Notes under the pieces: model-generated
Seen by the model: the letters and a program-made list of their open reading frames with translations, nothing else
What the model was told of the DNA's origin: nothing
Databases searched by the model: none
Shown: in pieces, positions 31,601 through 41,709 of the stretch
Layout: the number at the start of each line of letters is the position of its first letter
Numbering within the stretch: position 1 is the stretch's first letter
Made by a program: the position numbers and the translations under genes
DNA from: Zoroaster sp. YZ-2022
Taxonomy: Eukaryota > Echinodermata > Asteroidea > Forcipulatida > Zoroasteridae
Reading direction: 5' to 3'
DNA: 64,000 nt
NCBI GenBank assembly: GCA_029582265.1
Contig: CM055819.1
Coordinates: forward strand, 38,761,934 to 38,825,933

Positions 31601-34600
31601 AATACAAGGCTATTTAAAATACAAATAAAAAATCGTACATTGCGTTTGTTATTAACAAAGAACACATAAACATTTTGATAGGTTGGTAGAGCGTTAAATG
31701 TGTGCGTAAACGCGCGCGTGAAAAATATTTACATAATATAAAAGGATGAGACATGATAGGAAGATGAGTAACAGTAGGTAAATAATACATAAAAAGAGAT
31801 AACAAATATTTTTATTTTCTTCTTTTATATATTTAATTATACTTTATACTTTTTCTATCTAATTATTTTAAATAATTAAAATTATTATTATTATTATTAT
31901 TTTTTTTGGTAAATGATAAGGGGAATAGGCAGTTTGAAATGGAAAGAAAGAATAAGAAGAAAATTAAGAATTGGATAGTAATAAGTGAAAGAAAGCGAAT
32001 AGTGTCTCTTTAAGAGAGAAAGTATTCTATTGGTACACTTCCATTCTACTGTGTATTATGATGTCGATTCCATGCACTGTTGAAAGTCTGCTCTGATCGT
32101 GATGATAGTGTCTCTTTAAGAGAGAAAGTATTCTATTGGTACACTTCCATTCTACTGTGTATTATGATGTCGATTCCATGCCCTGTTGAAAGTCTGCTCT
32201 GATCGTGACGATAGTGTCCCTTTAAGACAGAAAGTATTCTATTAGTACACTTCCATTCTACTGTGTATTACTCCATGTGAAGACAATAACACACGTTGTG
32301 TCGTTAACGAGAAAAATAGTGAAAATGTATTCAGGAATTATTATCAGTGAACACGAACTTTGTATTCATTATTACGTGGACTTTTAGTACTGTTCGTCAC
32401 CACAATTCTGTCGTGCATAATTGGGGAATAATGTTTAACGTTTCTTAATATCACCTCAGACAGAAAGATTTCAAGGTATGTTTGATACCATCATCCGTAT
32501 ATTTTTAAACATTTATGATTTTTGAGAATGCCAAAGACTTAATATTTAAACTAATAATCAGAGTTTTTATTAGATGAGTAAAAATGATGACTTGAACCTG
32601 AGAACCCTTCATATCCAGTTATATCCGGCATAGAGGTAAACTCTCAATGACTAAACAAAATTTTTCTGCCGAACAGTAAACGAAGTATGAATTCACTCAA
32701 GGCTAAACAAAAAAGGTCTCCGGTTTCTGGTCCTAGGTCGGCTTAAAAATCGATGCAGCGACGCATTCTTTTTTGTTTATTGTTTTTTGTTTTTTGTTTT
32801 TTTGTAATCTTTTTTTGTATTCGCGGTTATTGGAACCAGAGTATGGTGGCTAAGAGAAAAAGTCTTAAAACACAGCACAGCAGAATTCCAATCGATCCAA
32901 CAATTTTATATTCATAGCTATTCTCCTGTTTTTCTTTCATTTTTACAGAGGTCTGGACATCCCTCATGTTGACGTTGTCATCAATTTTGACATCCCAACA
33001 CATTCTAAGGTTAGTTAGTGATTCATTTATTTCAGGGTTTTTTAATTTTCCCTTCATATAAGATAGTTAACAAAACAAATGCTGACGGAGCTTGTCCAAA
33101 CCGTGCATATGTTAAAAAGAACAAAATAAAATTCTTTTTTACAACCCACACAAAATTTGTTACAGTTCAATTTATTTTTAGATATAAGATACGTTGGCGA
33201 ACAACTCTATTTGTCAATGATTTTCACACAAGAATTATATCAGATTTATAGTTATTTCTGTATTCTGCATATTTTTTCAGGACTACATTCACAGGGTGGG
33301 TAGGACAGCAAGAGCCGGCAGAGCAGGAAAATCAATTACATTTGTCACACAGTAAGTCACAAATAGACAATGAGAATGACATTAGCCCCATACAGGCATT
33401 TGCACAGACACCCTTCTGAATGCAACATAATGCAACAACAGAAAAGTGCGCACGCTGTTCAATGCAACAAGATCCACCAGCTTAGAACAATGGTTCTTTT
33501 GTTCTCTGCTGAGGACAACAAGATGCAACAACTTTTTACATTTGTTACATCTTGTTGCATTGAGTATGGTTAGGTATTTAAAAGGATCCCAGTACATATC
33601 TAGTTTAAAGATGAAAATGTTTGTCTTCCAATTTAATCTTGAGGTAGAGTGTGTATCCCAGAATGCCTGTAGTTCTGTTTCATGGGATTTTCACCTACAC
33701 AAAGTGCGTCACAATGTAAAAAGGTGGCCACATTTCTTGTTTATTATATCAGATTGAAAAGATGCATTACAGTATATCAAAGATATAGAGAAACTCTGAA
33801 AATGTGAATGCTGTTGTTTAAAGCTCTACTATTGTGTAAAACACATAAACCAAATACACTTGTCATTTTGTCATTATATTAGGCAGTATATTTTTGTTTA
33901 ATTTAAGAAGCCAAACTGTTATGAAAGTATCAAGAAACAAGAAAAATAAAAAAATATATAAAAGAAACATTTTTGCTCAATGACTGTTTTTTTAATTTAA
34001 AAAAAAAAAATTTTGAAAATCTTTTTCTTGAAAAGGAAACTTTTTATAATTTTGATGGATTGTGTAAACGCCTTTACCGATATACCACAAGCAATTCTTC
34101 CTTAAAATTGATCGGATTTAGCTAAGCCCAATCTTGCATCTCTCCCTAGATATGATGTTGAATTATACCAACGCATCGAGCAGTTGATTGACAAGAAGCT
34201 GCCGCTGTTTCCTACAGAGGAGCAGGAAGTCATGTTACTGATGGAGAGAGTATCGGAGGCTCAACGCTTCTCAAAAATGGTTTGTCCCTCCTTGAAGTTA
34301 GAAGTTCATTTTCTCTATTAATTATTTCTCAAGCGTGGAAATTATTAATAATTTGTTTATCTTTGGACTATTGAAGAGAGTAAGGTATCAAAATAAAGGT
34401 TATGATTCGTACTGGTCAATAGTGCACTCTGTTGTCAAAACAAGTCAAAACAAGACCCGTTGTCAGGTGATGACGTTCAAGCCTTTTAAAATACTCGTTG
34501 TCAAAATGTGACGCGCACGAGCCCTTTAAAAGGCTTCTGCCGTCCAGAAAGAGTTAAGTAGGCCTCACCTAAATGGCAATTTGACATTGTTATAGGCGGC

Positions 34601-35127
34601 ATTGTACAATGTGCCTTGTTTAGGCATGATATTCTTCCTACTTTTGTAGGAAATCCTTTTGATTATGAAAATCCTACCATGAAACCAGGTTCCGACTAAC
34701 TTCAGACCATGGAAACTTTCCTTGTGTATCATTTTATTGTAAATACCAAGATAAAAAAACAGTTTCCTTGCTATACATGGCTATAGAGGTAAACCGCTAT
34801 AGGCTAGTATATGCCTAATGATAATGGCAAACATTTTTCCTACCTTTTCATTTTCTCACAATATCATCCCTGCTTGTTTAAACATACTCAGTTATGCTGC
34901 AATCATGTTTATTTTTATTGTACACAAATTTAAATAATTTGGCTTGGATGTCAAGTCAGACAACAAATAATCGAGAGTTTATTATTAAGTTGATTTCTCA
35001 TTTGCTCCAGGAAATGAAAGACTCCGATGACAAGAAGAAAGGGCGTGGCCGAGGCACAGATGATGATACAGAGGATGCAATCGGAGTCCGCAAGAAGATG
35101 AAGATGAACAAGAAGGGAAGGAGATAA
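19578..35127 (+). CDS. DDX47: DDX47-like DEAD-box RNA helicase, right copy (3' nine exons, 5' exons missing)
   Basis: Nine exons (19578-19648, 21494-21613, 22157-22273, 22685-22831, 24377-24453, 32949-33009, 33281-33351, 34150-34279, 35011-35127) join in frame to about 303 residues. They run from TPGRL through DEAD, SAT, the linker, ATDVASRGLDIP and [11 protein letters not shown] to a basic tail ending [20 protein letters not shown] and R. This matches the C-terminal two thirds of DDX47, and the tail motif EDAIGVR is diagnostic. All junctions are GT-AG and the frame is open. Exons for the Q motif, P-loop and PTREL are absent: homology with the left arm stops upstream of the first exon, and different sequence follows. 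A probable poly(A) signal AATAAA is at 36088-36093. This copy alone cannot make an active helicase unless the missing exons lie in the gap. Confidence 0.9.
19700..20172 (+). pseudogene. LINE 3'-terminal remnant, right arm
   Basis: Contains the frame [20 protein letters not shown] then [17 protein letters not shown], resembling the C-terminal end of non-LTR reverse transcriptase proteins, followed by an AT-rich tail. Partner of 6634-7080. The family is uncertain. Confidence 0.45.
20173..20818. mobile_element. piggyBac-type MITE interrupted by a SINE
   Basis: Begins TTAACCCTCCAACTATAGC and ends GTAGTAGGAGGGTTAA; TTAA is kept on both sides. The interior is split at 20343 by a SINE that is absent from the three other copies, including the arm partner at 6345-6633, so the SINE is younger than the arm split. 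Confidence 0.85.
20343..20699 (-). mobile_element. tRNA-derived SINE (about 355 bp)
   Basis: On the minus strand it starts GTGTCGTGGCCGAGCGGTCT, a class-II (Leu/Ser-like) tRNA head with an A-box. The B-box GGTTCGAATCACGG follows, then the body TGACACTTGTGTCCTTGAGC and a 3' end CGTGCGCTATATAAATCCAC with an (ATT)n tail. The closely similar fragment at 8375-8650 shows it is a repeat family. It is not a functional tRNA gene. Confidence 0.88.
20826..21290. other. AT-rich intron sequence
   Basis: Non-coding, T-rich on plus, shared with 5900-6340 in the left arm. Possibly an old retroelement tail; nothing specific can be supported. Confidence 0.4.
21494..21613 (+). CDS. DDX47: DDX47 right copy, DEAD-box exon
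   Basis: Encodes [19 protein letters not shown] then [20 protein letters not shown] and K. It has motif II DEAD and motif III SAT, with the family-typical threonine in SATMTKK. Confidence 0.92.
21953..22105. repeat. GC-rich imperfect tandem repeat, right arm copy
   Basis: TAGCTGGTTGGCTGGTAGAC and GGCCGGCCTGCCAGCAGG words alternate. It is the inverted partner of 4640-4800. Confidence 0.75.
22157..22273 (+). CDS. DDX47: DDX47 right copy, inter-domain exon
   Basis: 117 bp, encodes [19 protein letters not shown] then [20 protein letters not shown]; acceptor CCACAG, donor GTAAGTC. Confidence 0.92.
22685..22831 (+). CDS. DDX47: DDX47 right copy, motif IV exon (intact)
   Basis: 147 bp, 49 codons: [49 protein letters not shown]. 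The CACACAG tract that loses a CA in the left arm is complete here, so the frame stays open. Confidence 0.92.
23153..23392. mobile_element. 240-bp insertion found only in the right arm
   Basis: The left arm reads straight from CCTTTAC to AAGATTTTTGTATAAAG. Here a block starting with (ATT)n and ending CTTAACGTCCCATCCG interrupts it. The body (GTGTTCTGGGTTCTTTTACG) looks like a dispersed SINE or MITE family. No clear target duplication. Confidence 0.65.
23596..24225. repeat. 81-bp minisatellite, about eight copies (right arm only)
   Basis: The unit contains GTACCTTCCCTTCAATG and AAAGAGAGTAAGCATACTC. The left arm has no array at the matching place (about 3430-3620). An 81-bp period is divisible by three, so both strands stay open across it; I do not regard these frames as genes. 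Confidence 0.93.
24377..24453 (+). CDS. DDX47: DDX47 right copy, motif V start exon
   Basis: Encodes [18 protein letters not shown] then IATDVAS and the first two bases of R. Followed by an 8.5-kb intron swollen by a minisatellite and a retroelement. Confidence 0.92.
24627..26102. repeat. 106-bp minisatellite, right arm, about 14 copies
   Basis: Inverted partner of 1650-3033 (GATGTCGATTCCATGCCC, CACTTCCATTCTACTGTG). It is interrupted after GATGTCGATT at 26102 by the retroelement and resumes at 31999. Confidence 0.95.
27580..27705. repeat. 39-bp tandem repeat, three copies
   Basis: GCTGTAGTGAACTTATGGAG and AACAGTATACAAGAC repeat three times in the 3' part of the retroelement. In-frame because 39 is divisible by three. 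Confidence 0.85.
28015..28790 (-). pseudogene. Reverse transcriptase palm and thumb of the Penelope-like element
   Basis: Encodes [17 protein letters not shown] (motif B), then [14 protein letters not shown] (motif C, YIDD), then [11 protein letters not shown] and a thumb with NFTSNHNP and [11 protein letters not shown]. These spacings match RTs of the Penelope-like and related endonuclease-poor groups. A frame break just upstream (about 28790) separates it from motif A. It ends IYSFKP with no C-terminal endonuclease. Confidence 0.8.
28791..29598 (-). pseudogene. Reverse transcriptase fingers and motif A, frame-broken
   Basis: Contains [20 protein letters not shown] near the start, then [13 protein letters not shown]. 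After a shift near 29160 comes [13 protein letters not shown], and after another shift [13 protein letters not shown] further frame gives [18 protein letters not shown], motif A with its catalytic aspartate. At least three frame breaks show the copy is dead. Confidence 0.75.
29766..30509 (-). pseudogene. N-terminal part of the Penelope-like polyprotein
   Basis: An open stretch of about 247 codons, rich in N, I, K and L. Its C-terminal end [20 protein letters not shown] matches the conserved 'GP/LxFxPT' segment that precedes the RT core in Penelope-like proteins. The N-terminal part has helical, coiled-coil-like spacing and no recognisable domain. Confidence 0.6.
31067..31135 (-). ncRNA. Hammerhead-ribozyme segments in non-standard order
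   Basis: On the minus strand, 31135-31122 reads GGCAGG-UC-GUGCAG (stem III strand, cleavage dinucleotide, stem I strand). 31113-31101 reads GAC-GAAA-CCUGCC (stem II strand, core GAAA, stem III strand). 31082-31067 reads CUGCAC-CUGACGA-GUC (stem I strand, core CUGANGA, stem II strand). Stems I and III would be perfect 6-bp helices and stem II at least 3 bp. Penelope elements are known to carry hammerheads in their terminal repeats. But the order here (A, B, C) differs from all three standard permutations (C-B-A, A-C-B, B-A-C). Activity is unknown. Confidence 0.6.
31999..32272. repeat. 106-bp minisatellite, distal part
   Basis: About 2.5 further units after the retroelement, beginning ATAGTGTCTCTTTAAGAGAG, then joining single-copy intron sequence that matches the left arm at about 1650. 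Confidence 0.95.
32949..33009 (+). CDS. DDX47: DDX47 right copy, GLDIP exon
   Basis: 61 bp; encodes (R)[18 protein letters not shown] then SK; acceptor TTTTACAG, donor GTTAGT. Confidence 0.92.
33281..33351 (+). CDS. DDX47: DDX47 right copy, motif VI exon
   Basis: 71 bp; encodes [17 protein letters not shown] then SITFVT and the first two bases of Q; acceptor TTTTTTCAG, donor GTAAGTC. Confidence 0.92.
33390..33590. repeat. Dispersed repeat, CAACAAGATGCAACA family, right arm
   Basis: Inverted partner of 340-520. Confidence 0.6.
34150..34279 (+). CDS. DDX47: DDX47 right copy, C-terminal helical exon
   Basis: 130 bp; encodes [20 protein letters not shown] then [20 protein letters not shown] and SKM, matching the family's post-motif-VI region. 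Beyond the left arm's window edge, so no partner is visible. Confidence 0.92.
35011..35127 (+). CDS. DDX47: DDX47 right copy, last exon
   Basis: Encodes [15 protein letters not shown] then [20 protein letters not shown] and GRR, ending in TAA at 35125-35127. A lysine/arginine-rich, probably nucleolar-targeting tail; the EDAIGVR block is typical of DDX47. Confidence 0.92.
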   Translation, partial: EMKDSDDKKKGRGRGTDDDTEDAIGVRKKMKMNKKGRR

Positions 35128-36093
35128 CTCTAGCAACATCATTGTTAATGTTAATGTTACTACGGCCCAATTTCATGGTGTCAAAATAATCCTTCCATGG
35201 TGTGGCAACACATTTAGTAAGCAACACATTTGGTGCAGAAAGATTGGCACTTAACATAAGTGTACGTCACTGCTAAGCAAGGAATTTTTGATTGTGGGTT
35301 ATGTAGTTTGCATAACTAAACAATTCACTTCTTAATTATAATCCTTCCATGGTGTGGCTTACAGTAAGCAACACATTTGGTGCAGAAAGATTGGCACTTA
35401 ACATAAGTGTATTTCACTGCTAAGCAAGGAATTTTTGATTGTGGGTTATGTAGTTTGCATAACTAAACAATTCACTTCTTAAAAAATTGCTTGTACATGC
35501 AGAATTCCATGTAAAACAGTGGCGTGAAGTGGTCATGGTGTTTCCAGGTATATCTTGAGGATAAGAATTGGGTGATGGAGACTTATTAACTTTGTTTTGC
35601 TGCATTCAGATATCAGAGAAGAAATATAATTAAAGTTAAGATTTGGTTATAAACATGGTAGACTGACCAGACTGACCCATTCTCCTCCCCTTCCTGAAGT
35701 TTGAAATCCCTGAACTCCTCTCTAATTACCATGGGGTTTATCATGAAATATGGAGATTGTTATTCAAGATTCAAATATCCACTCTGTGCATTACCTGTAG
35801 AGGGCGCAATTACATAGTCTGTAGTGGCAACTGGGTATATAAATTAATTTGAATATTCCAGATTTAGCATGTTATTGATATACCATGTGATTTGGAGCAA
35901 GCTCTTACAAAGTAACCTTCATCAAGTCCAATACTTTATACAGTATACAGTGAATGTGAATGGCACAAAGGTAGCGTACTTTAAAGAGATTGAGGTTACA
36001 CTGTATTTTGTAAGAGCTTGCACTGATATTGCTCAAATTAAACTCACAGAAGATATTGTCTGTCTTGACAATATAATGAAGATTTGAAATAAA
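35128..36093 (+). other. Probable DDX47 3' UTR with a 148-bp tandem duplication
   Basis: 35186-35334 and 35338-35481 are near-identical (GGTGCAGAAAGATTGGCAC, GATTGTGGGTTATGTAG). AATAAA at 36088-36093 is a plausible poly(A) signal. The block starting GGCCCAATTTCATGG resembles a dispersed element. No supported gene. Confidence 0.6.
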
Positions 36094-36304
36094 CACTTCT
36101 CAGTACCTCAGGCCTGTGATTTCTCATGATTTTTCCAGATTTCAAGATTTTTAAAAATACAAATCTCCCTTTGCCGCAGAATTTTCTTGAAAGAAGAGAA
36201 GTAGCCACCAAGGAAAGAAAGAAGTAGCCTGTATTGTGTCCAAACCTCTTGTTTCTTGTTTGTGGGGATCTGGAGAGTCTGTAAACCCTGCAAAATTAAA
36301 CATC

Positions 36305-37290
36305 CAGGAGGTTCAGGGGGATTTGTCCTCTAGACCAAAGGGAGACCCAGAACTGCTACCCACAGGAGGTTCAGGGGGCTTTGTCCTCTAGACCAAAGGG
36401 AGACCCAGGCCTGCTACCCACAGGTGGTTCAGGGGGCTTTGTCCTCTAGACCAAAGGGAGACCCAGGCCTGCTACCCACAGGAGGTTCAGGGGACTTTGT
36501 CCTCTAGACCAAAGGGAGACCCAGGCCTGCTACCCACAGGAGGTTCAGGGGCTTTGTCCTCTAGACCAAAGGGAGACCCAGGCCTGCTACCCACAGGAGG
36601 TTCAGGGGACTTTGTCCTCTAGACCAAAGGGAGACCCAGGCCTGCTACCCACAGGAGGTTCAGGGGGGCTTTGTCCTCTAAACCAAAGGGGAGACCCAGG
36701 CCTGCTACCCACAGGAGGTTCAAGGGGCTTTGTCCTCTAGACCAAAGGGAGACCCAGGCCTGCTACCCACAGGAGGTTCAGGGGGCTTTGTCCTCGCGAC
36801 CCAAGGGAGACCCAGGCTACCACCACAGGAGGTTCAGGGGACTTTGTCCTCTAGACCAAAGGGGAGACCCAGGCCTGCTACCCACAGGAGGTTCAGGGGA
36901 CTTTGTCCTCTAGACCAAAGGGAGACCCAGGCCCGCTACCCACAGGAGGTTCAGGGGACTTTGTCCTCTAGACCAAAGGGAGACCCAGGCCTGCTACCCA
37001 CAGGAGGTTCAGGGGGGCTTTGTCCTCTAAACCAAAGGGGAGACCCAGGCCTGCTACCCACAGGAGGTTCAGGGGCTTTGTCCCCAGACCAAAGGGAGAC
37101 CCAGGCCTGCTACCCACAGGAGGTTCAGGGGGCTTTGTCCTCTAGACCAAAGGGAGACCCAGGCCTGCTACCCACAGGAGGTTCAGGGGGCTTTGTCCTC
37201 TAGACCAAAGGGAGACCCAGGCCTGCTAACCACAGAAGGTTCAGGGGGCTCTGTCCTCTAGACCAAAGGGAGACCCAGACCTGCTACCCA
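36305..37290. repeat. 58-bp minisatellite, about 17 copies
   Basis: Unit with CACAGGAGGTTCAGGGGG and CTCTAGACCAAAGGGAGACC. Unit length varies between 57 and 59 bp through G-run changes. Open frames across it arise from the array. Confidence 0.95.
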
Positions 37291-39450
37291 TTTTTCAGGA
37301 TTTTTTTTACTTTTGTCAAATCACTCCCCTGATACATATTTTCTATATTAATACATATTGTTAAGAAACCGTTTTCATGTAGTCAATGATATTTATTCTT
37401 GAATAAACAACATTACAACCCAGTCTTCGTATATTTATTTATAGAAGTTAATTTTCCATATTTTAAGCAAAATAGCACATGGTGACTCTGGTTGGTATTT
37501 TTACTCTCATCTCTTTTTAGCGAATACTTCAAAATTTCAGGAAATGGAATGATCACAAGTTCATGTGTTGAAACCTTTATGTATGTGAAATATTTCAGCT
37601 CGAATAATTCAATTAATTTGATGTTTCTTTTATGTTCATGTGGTATATGAGTTACCTAGAATTAGATTGGATAAACTGTTGTAACACGAAAGATAATGTG
37701 CAGTTTTGATAATCTGGAATGAAGCGAGGAATCACCTTATTTTGTTTCAGTCAGTTTACTTCCAAATCAACAATCTGACTAGTGAATTTTCTTCTGTTTT
37801 GTCTTGTTATAACTTTTTTTCCCTCATTGTTTTTTCAGAAAAGCGGGTTGGGGGCATTGAAACCTTCTATTGTAAAACCCAATAGGATACTATGAAAGTA
37901 TTTATTCAAATATTAATTTATATCCATTAGAAATATATAAAATCATTTTTACCCTTGTAAAACAGAATACATGTAACAAATATATGTGTATACAGTACCA
38001 ACAATTGTTTTCTGATTTTTTTCCCCTGGTTTTTTTAAATGAAGTTTTATAACGATTGCAATCAACAAATTGCCACATGTTATAAAAAATGTTGCATATT
38101 TGATCTCAACACTTTATATTTTCTCGTTTGGAACACTCATGGATATTTAGATCACCTTGAGAAGGGCCGCTTCCCTGATAAAAGAAATACGGAGAACTGA
38201 CAGTATTCCAAAAGATCGATCGCACTAAAGAATAAGGAAATCGCACTCATTGTCACCAACAGAGGGCGCTGTCATTTCTGGTGGGATGGAAGACGCCGCC
38301 GACGCCGCCGCCGAAATAGATTTTTTCCCGAGTCAAGCAGGCATTACGGCTGTTTCTTTTATAAACAAGTAATTAATCTACCAATTTATTAATAGGAACT
38401 TTCACCTAGTCCGTTAATAGTCGATTTTGAAAATGTGTAACTGAACATGTTTTGGGGTAGTCATTAGTATATTATGAATTGTTCAAAATTGACAGAAAGA
38501 ATACAAAATAGGCTGCAAGGCCACCGCTATTTGTGTTTGTGATCACATTTTAATTTATTGTTAATTAAAATGTATCAGTTTCAATAAGATCTAACCGTAT
38601 TGATTTATTATGTGCTGAGTAAAATGTACCGTAAACAAAATAATATACAAGGATTTTTTGCAATGCAAAGTATTGCTGTAGATATAGCTGAACGGGTTTG
38701 AATCAAAATGTTGACGACATAAAATTGCATTTCATAAGCGGCATTTAAGGCAATTTGTCCCCGCCCGTAACACTCTAGCGTGGTAAGTACTGTCTAGGGT
38801 GAAATAATTCCCAAATATGTTTGTGTACTGTTTATAGGAAAACAATTCTAACCCGGAAATGCCAAACCTAAAAACATCATGTGGAGCGTCGTTAGGGGAG
38901 GGGAGTGGAGGAGAGGGCCCTGGTCACTACACCAACCGTCACTACACGGGGATACAATATTAAACCCTCAGGCAAGTTTCAGTTTTCAATATCAGACTTT
39001 ATAAAGGATTTGTCCGTGGGACAGCAGTGAAAAGATATAGAATTATGCATTATTTGCACAGGGTTATTGTTTTTAGAATATAAACAATGTATGAACATTT
39101 TAACTAATGCCATTTCACGAAATAAAAACTTGCACATGTAAATTGAAACCATTTGGCCGTCCTGATGTGAGATGATAAATTTATGTATTTACCATGTAGT
39201 CCCCAGTATATGCAAATGAATAAGTTTGTAGAAATGTACAATTACTTCATGATATAAAAAACAGTTTTAAGCTAACAAGAAGCAAGACGGCAGTGCATCT
39301 TTAAACTATTCTACTCAGTAAATAATCCATTCTTAAAACCACTGAATATTTAGATGGAGAAAAGGATTTTTTTATTCAGCATTACAGATCATAAAGTTTC
39401 GATATATAGCATGAAACTTAAATCAAATATGTAACTTAAAGCCGGTATAC
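37291..39450. other. Non-coding stretch, nothing recognised
   Basis: AT-rich; a short GCCGCCGACGCCGCC run near 38295-38312 is the only notable compositional feature. No exon or TIR found. Confidence 0.5.
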
Positions 39451-39455
39451 ACTTT

Positions 39456-39699
39456 TGGTCATGTCTGTATAGGCCTCAATGCATCTATACTTGGTAGGAA
39501 TTAAAGGATAAGTACAGAAACCTACATGAGAAAGTTTGGTAATGTCTGTATAGGCCTCAATGCATCTATACTTGGTAGGAATTAAAGGATAAGTACAGAA
39601 ACCTACATGAGAAAGTTTGGTAATGTCTGTATAGGCCTCAATGCATCTATACTTGGTAGGAATTAAAGGATAAGTACAGAAACCTACATGAGAAAGTTT
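39456..39699. repeat. 81-bp tandem repeat, three copies
   Basis: ATGTCTGTATAGGCCTCAATG and AAAGGATAAGTACAGAAACC recur three times without visible change. In-frame on minus only because 81 is divisible by three. Confidence 0.93.
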
Positions 39700-39708
39700 C
39701 AACTGAAT

Positions 39709-39973
39709 TAATTCGTCCCTAATTTGCCATAGTGACCAATCCGACTTTTTTCAATTTGAAGTTTTCCCGCCCATTAGTACATTCAGGAAGAGACCTACCA
39801 TTGTATCTAATCCACATGCATGTATTCCTTATAGTTTTGGAGATAGAGCATGCATTCAAATGACGAATGCTCTAACTGGCTATTTTTGTAATTTGGCAAA
39901 GTGACCAGTACCGCATTGGTCAATATGCCAACGTAATTCAGGATTGATCACTATGGCAAATTAGGGACGAATT
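39709..39973. mobile_element. MITE with TTCGTCCCTAATTTGCCA termini (copy 1)
   Basis: Left end TTCGTCCCTAATTTGCCAT and AGTGACCAATCC mirror the right end GGATTGATCACTATGG and CAAATTAGGGACGAA. A second, slightly shorter copy is at 50920-51148. The interior shares AATCCACATGCATGTATTCC. Confidence 0.85.
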
Positions 39974-39999
39974 GTGTCGTGAACGATCAAATAGTGGAC

Positions 40000-41440
40000 A
40001 TACATTCATATTTCGTATTCATTTTAACATGGAATGTTTGTCTTACAAAGATAAACATTCGGCTGGGACATCATTTTTACTAGCCTAATTTTAATAAAAT
40101 AGAAAGATTTCAAGTGATGTTTTATTTATTTATTTATATTTGTTACCATCATCAACGTTACACCAAGTAAAGTGTTATGTCAATCTTTGATCAATTATGT
40201 TTGTTGAGATTACCAATAGTGTATAGTGACATTAAAGGGAAGATACAACATTGGTATTTGGTATAACGGACGCTCATTTCAAACCTCTAGATTTCAATAG
40301 ATATCTCATAAAACTAATATGTGCAAGTTTCATCATAATATAGGTTTTCACGTTTTCACATGTTTTCATTTGTTTATGTATTGTTGTTTGTGTCACTCGG
40401 TAATTTTTTTGTTTTTTTTCTTTATAATGAAAATACTTCTGCGTAACAATTCCTTGGAATGATTGATACTTGTACCAACTTTACACAAAGTTCATTTTTA
40501 GATAATAATTTGTCAGTTTGATAATGTAATAATTACCAATGTTGTATATCTTCCCTTTAAGAGAATAATGTCTATTCAAGTATAACATAGGTTCTATATA
40601 CCTGTACTAAGCAACTACAGGGAAATTGTTTGAAAACAGAAACGTAATAATTATTTTAGTCCAACTGTCGGGTTGATTTTTATCCGACTATTTCACCTGT
40701 TGGTATTTAAACAATTGCATTAGTGCATCAATGCAATATCATGCGTGTTACCGGGGAAGGGGGGGGGCAAACGGAAGGCCTGTTTGACCAGAATTTGTAT
40801 ATGTTTGTTTTTATTTTGGGGAACAAATTGCGATTCTTTTATATTTAAATAAATGTCTGTAATAATAATTATGTGAACTTTTGAAAAAATTTACAAAAAC
40901 GAACAACTGAAAATAAATCCCGGTGATGCGCATGAAAACTGTTACAGATTTTATTTCAAAAGTTGCCGAACAACAACTTTTGAAATTCCACATTACACTT
41001 GTTTTTTTTCTCTCATCAAGATGAAAGTGCTTGAAAAAAAAACCATAAAAATTCTAAAGATGAATGATACTTGTTCCATCTTTACTCCAAGTAAGCTTTT
41101 TTTTTTCGATTTTGTTTTCTAATAATTCGTTATTTTTATTTTATTTTGTTTATTAATCAACAATGCTGGACGACAAATTTTTTAAATTCAAAAATTGCTT
41201 GAGAAGAAATAATTTCTCATGATAATTGGTACTTGTATACCAACGTTAACACCAAGTTAGCTTTTAGATAATAATTGGACAATTTGATAATCTGGTCATA
41301 ACCAATGCTGTACCATCCATTTACAACTTACTATATAATAATATTTTCAAGCAGTCATAAAATTGAAAATCGAAATTGAAAATTGAAATTGAAAATTGAA
41401 ATTGAAAATTGAAAATGCAATGTTAACAATTAAAACTAAA
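40000..41440. other. AT-rich non-coding stretch
   Basis: Recurrent, diverged phrases (TTGTACCAACTTTACAC; ATAATTTGTCAGTTTGATAA) near 40470-40550 and 41230-41330 suggest an old repeat. No coding potential. Confidence 0.4.
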
Positions 41441-41700
41441 ACAAAAAAGTCTATGGTTTTTAGTCCCCGCGCGCGTCGCCTCAGACCCGCGTCAGCATTT
41501 TTAATTTTTAATTTTTAATTTTTCCCTTTTTTGCTATGAAACGATGTCCAATTGCAGCCAAAATTGCTGGATCGATTCTGACTTTTTGAAATAGGGTATG
41601 AACGTTTACCCGTTTTGTGAGGCCTCTTAGCCACCATAAATTGTGTATGGGAATTTGGTCTGGTTGCGTAACCGCGTATACATGTAAAATGTATCACTTT
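41440..41700. repeat. Dispersed repeat copy (GCTATGAAACGATGTCC family)
   Basis: Same family as 8100-8350, with GCGTCGCCTCAGACCCGCG, GCTATGAAACGATGTCCAAT and GTGAGGCCTCTTAGCCACC. Preceded by a short (AAATTG)n-like tract. Confidence 0.65.
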
Positions 41701-41709
41701 ATATCACTT

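Larger units (their letters stand above)
26103..31998 (-). mobile_element. Penelope-like retroelement inserted in the minisatellite
   Basis: A 5.9-kb, strongly AT-rich block sits between two parts of the 106-bp array. On the minus strand it carries a broken reverse-transcriptase frame: N-terminal part 29766-30509, fingers 29116-29598, palm with motif A ([11 protein letters not shown]) near 28930-28990, motif B ([17 protein letters not shown]) and motif C (RYIDD) in 28015-28790. It has RT but no visible integrase, RNase H or APE endonuclease, and no GIY-YIG domain downstream, which a complete Penelope element would have. No target duplication is evident, and about 35 bp of one repeat unit are missing at the junction. 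The 5' region (30510-31998) holds hammerhead-ribozyme segments at 31067-31135, supporting the Penelope assignment. The exact clade is uncertain. Confidence 0.75.
19078..33902. repeat. Right arm of the large inverted duplication
   Basis: Reverse complement of 1-7718 with added insertions: a SINE (20343-20699), a 240-bp repeat (23153-23392), an 81-bp array (23596-24225) and a 5.9-kb retroelement (26103-31998). Without these it is close to the left arm in length. Coding exons are nearly identical between arms while introns differ by many indels. Confidence 0.93.

Noticed and set aside
36671..37203. Long open frames rich in P, G and R across 36.7-37.2 kb
   Set aside because: They lie wholly in the 58-bp minisatellite, and shift frame whenever a unit changes length; no start context or flanking exon.
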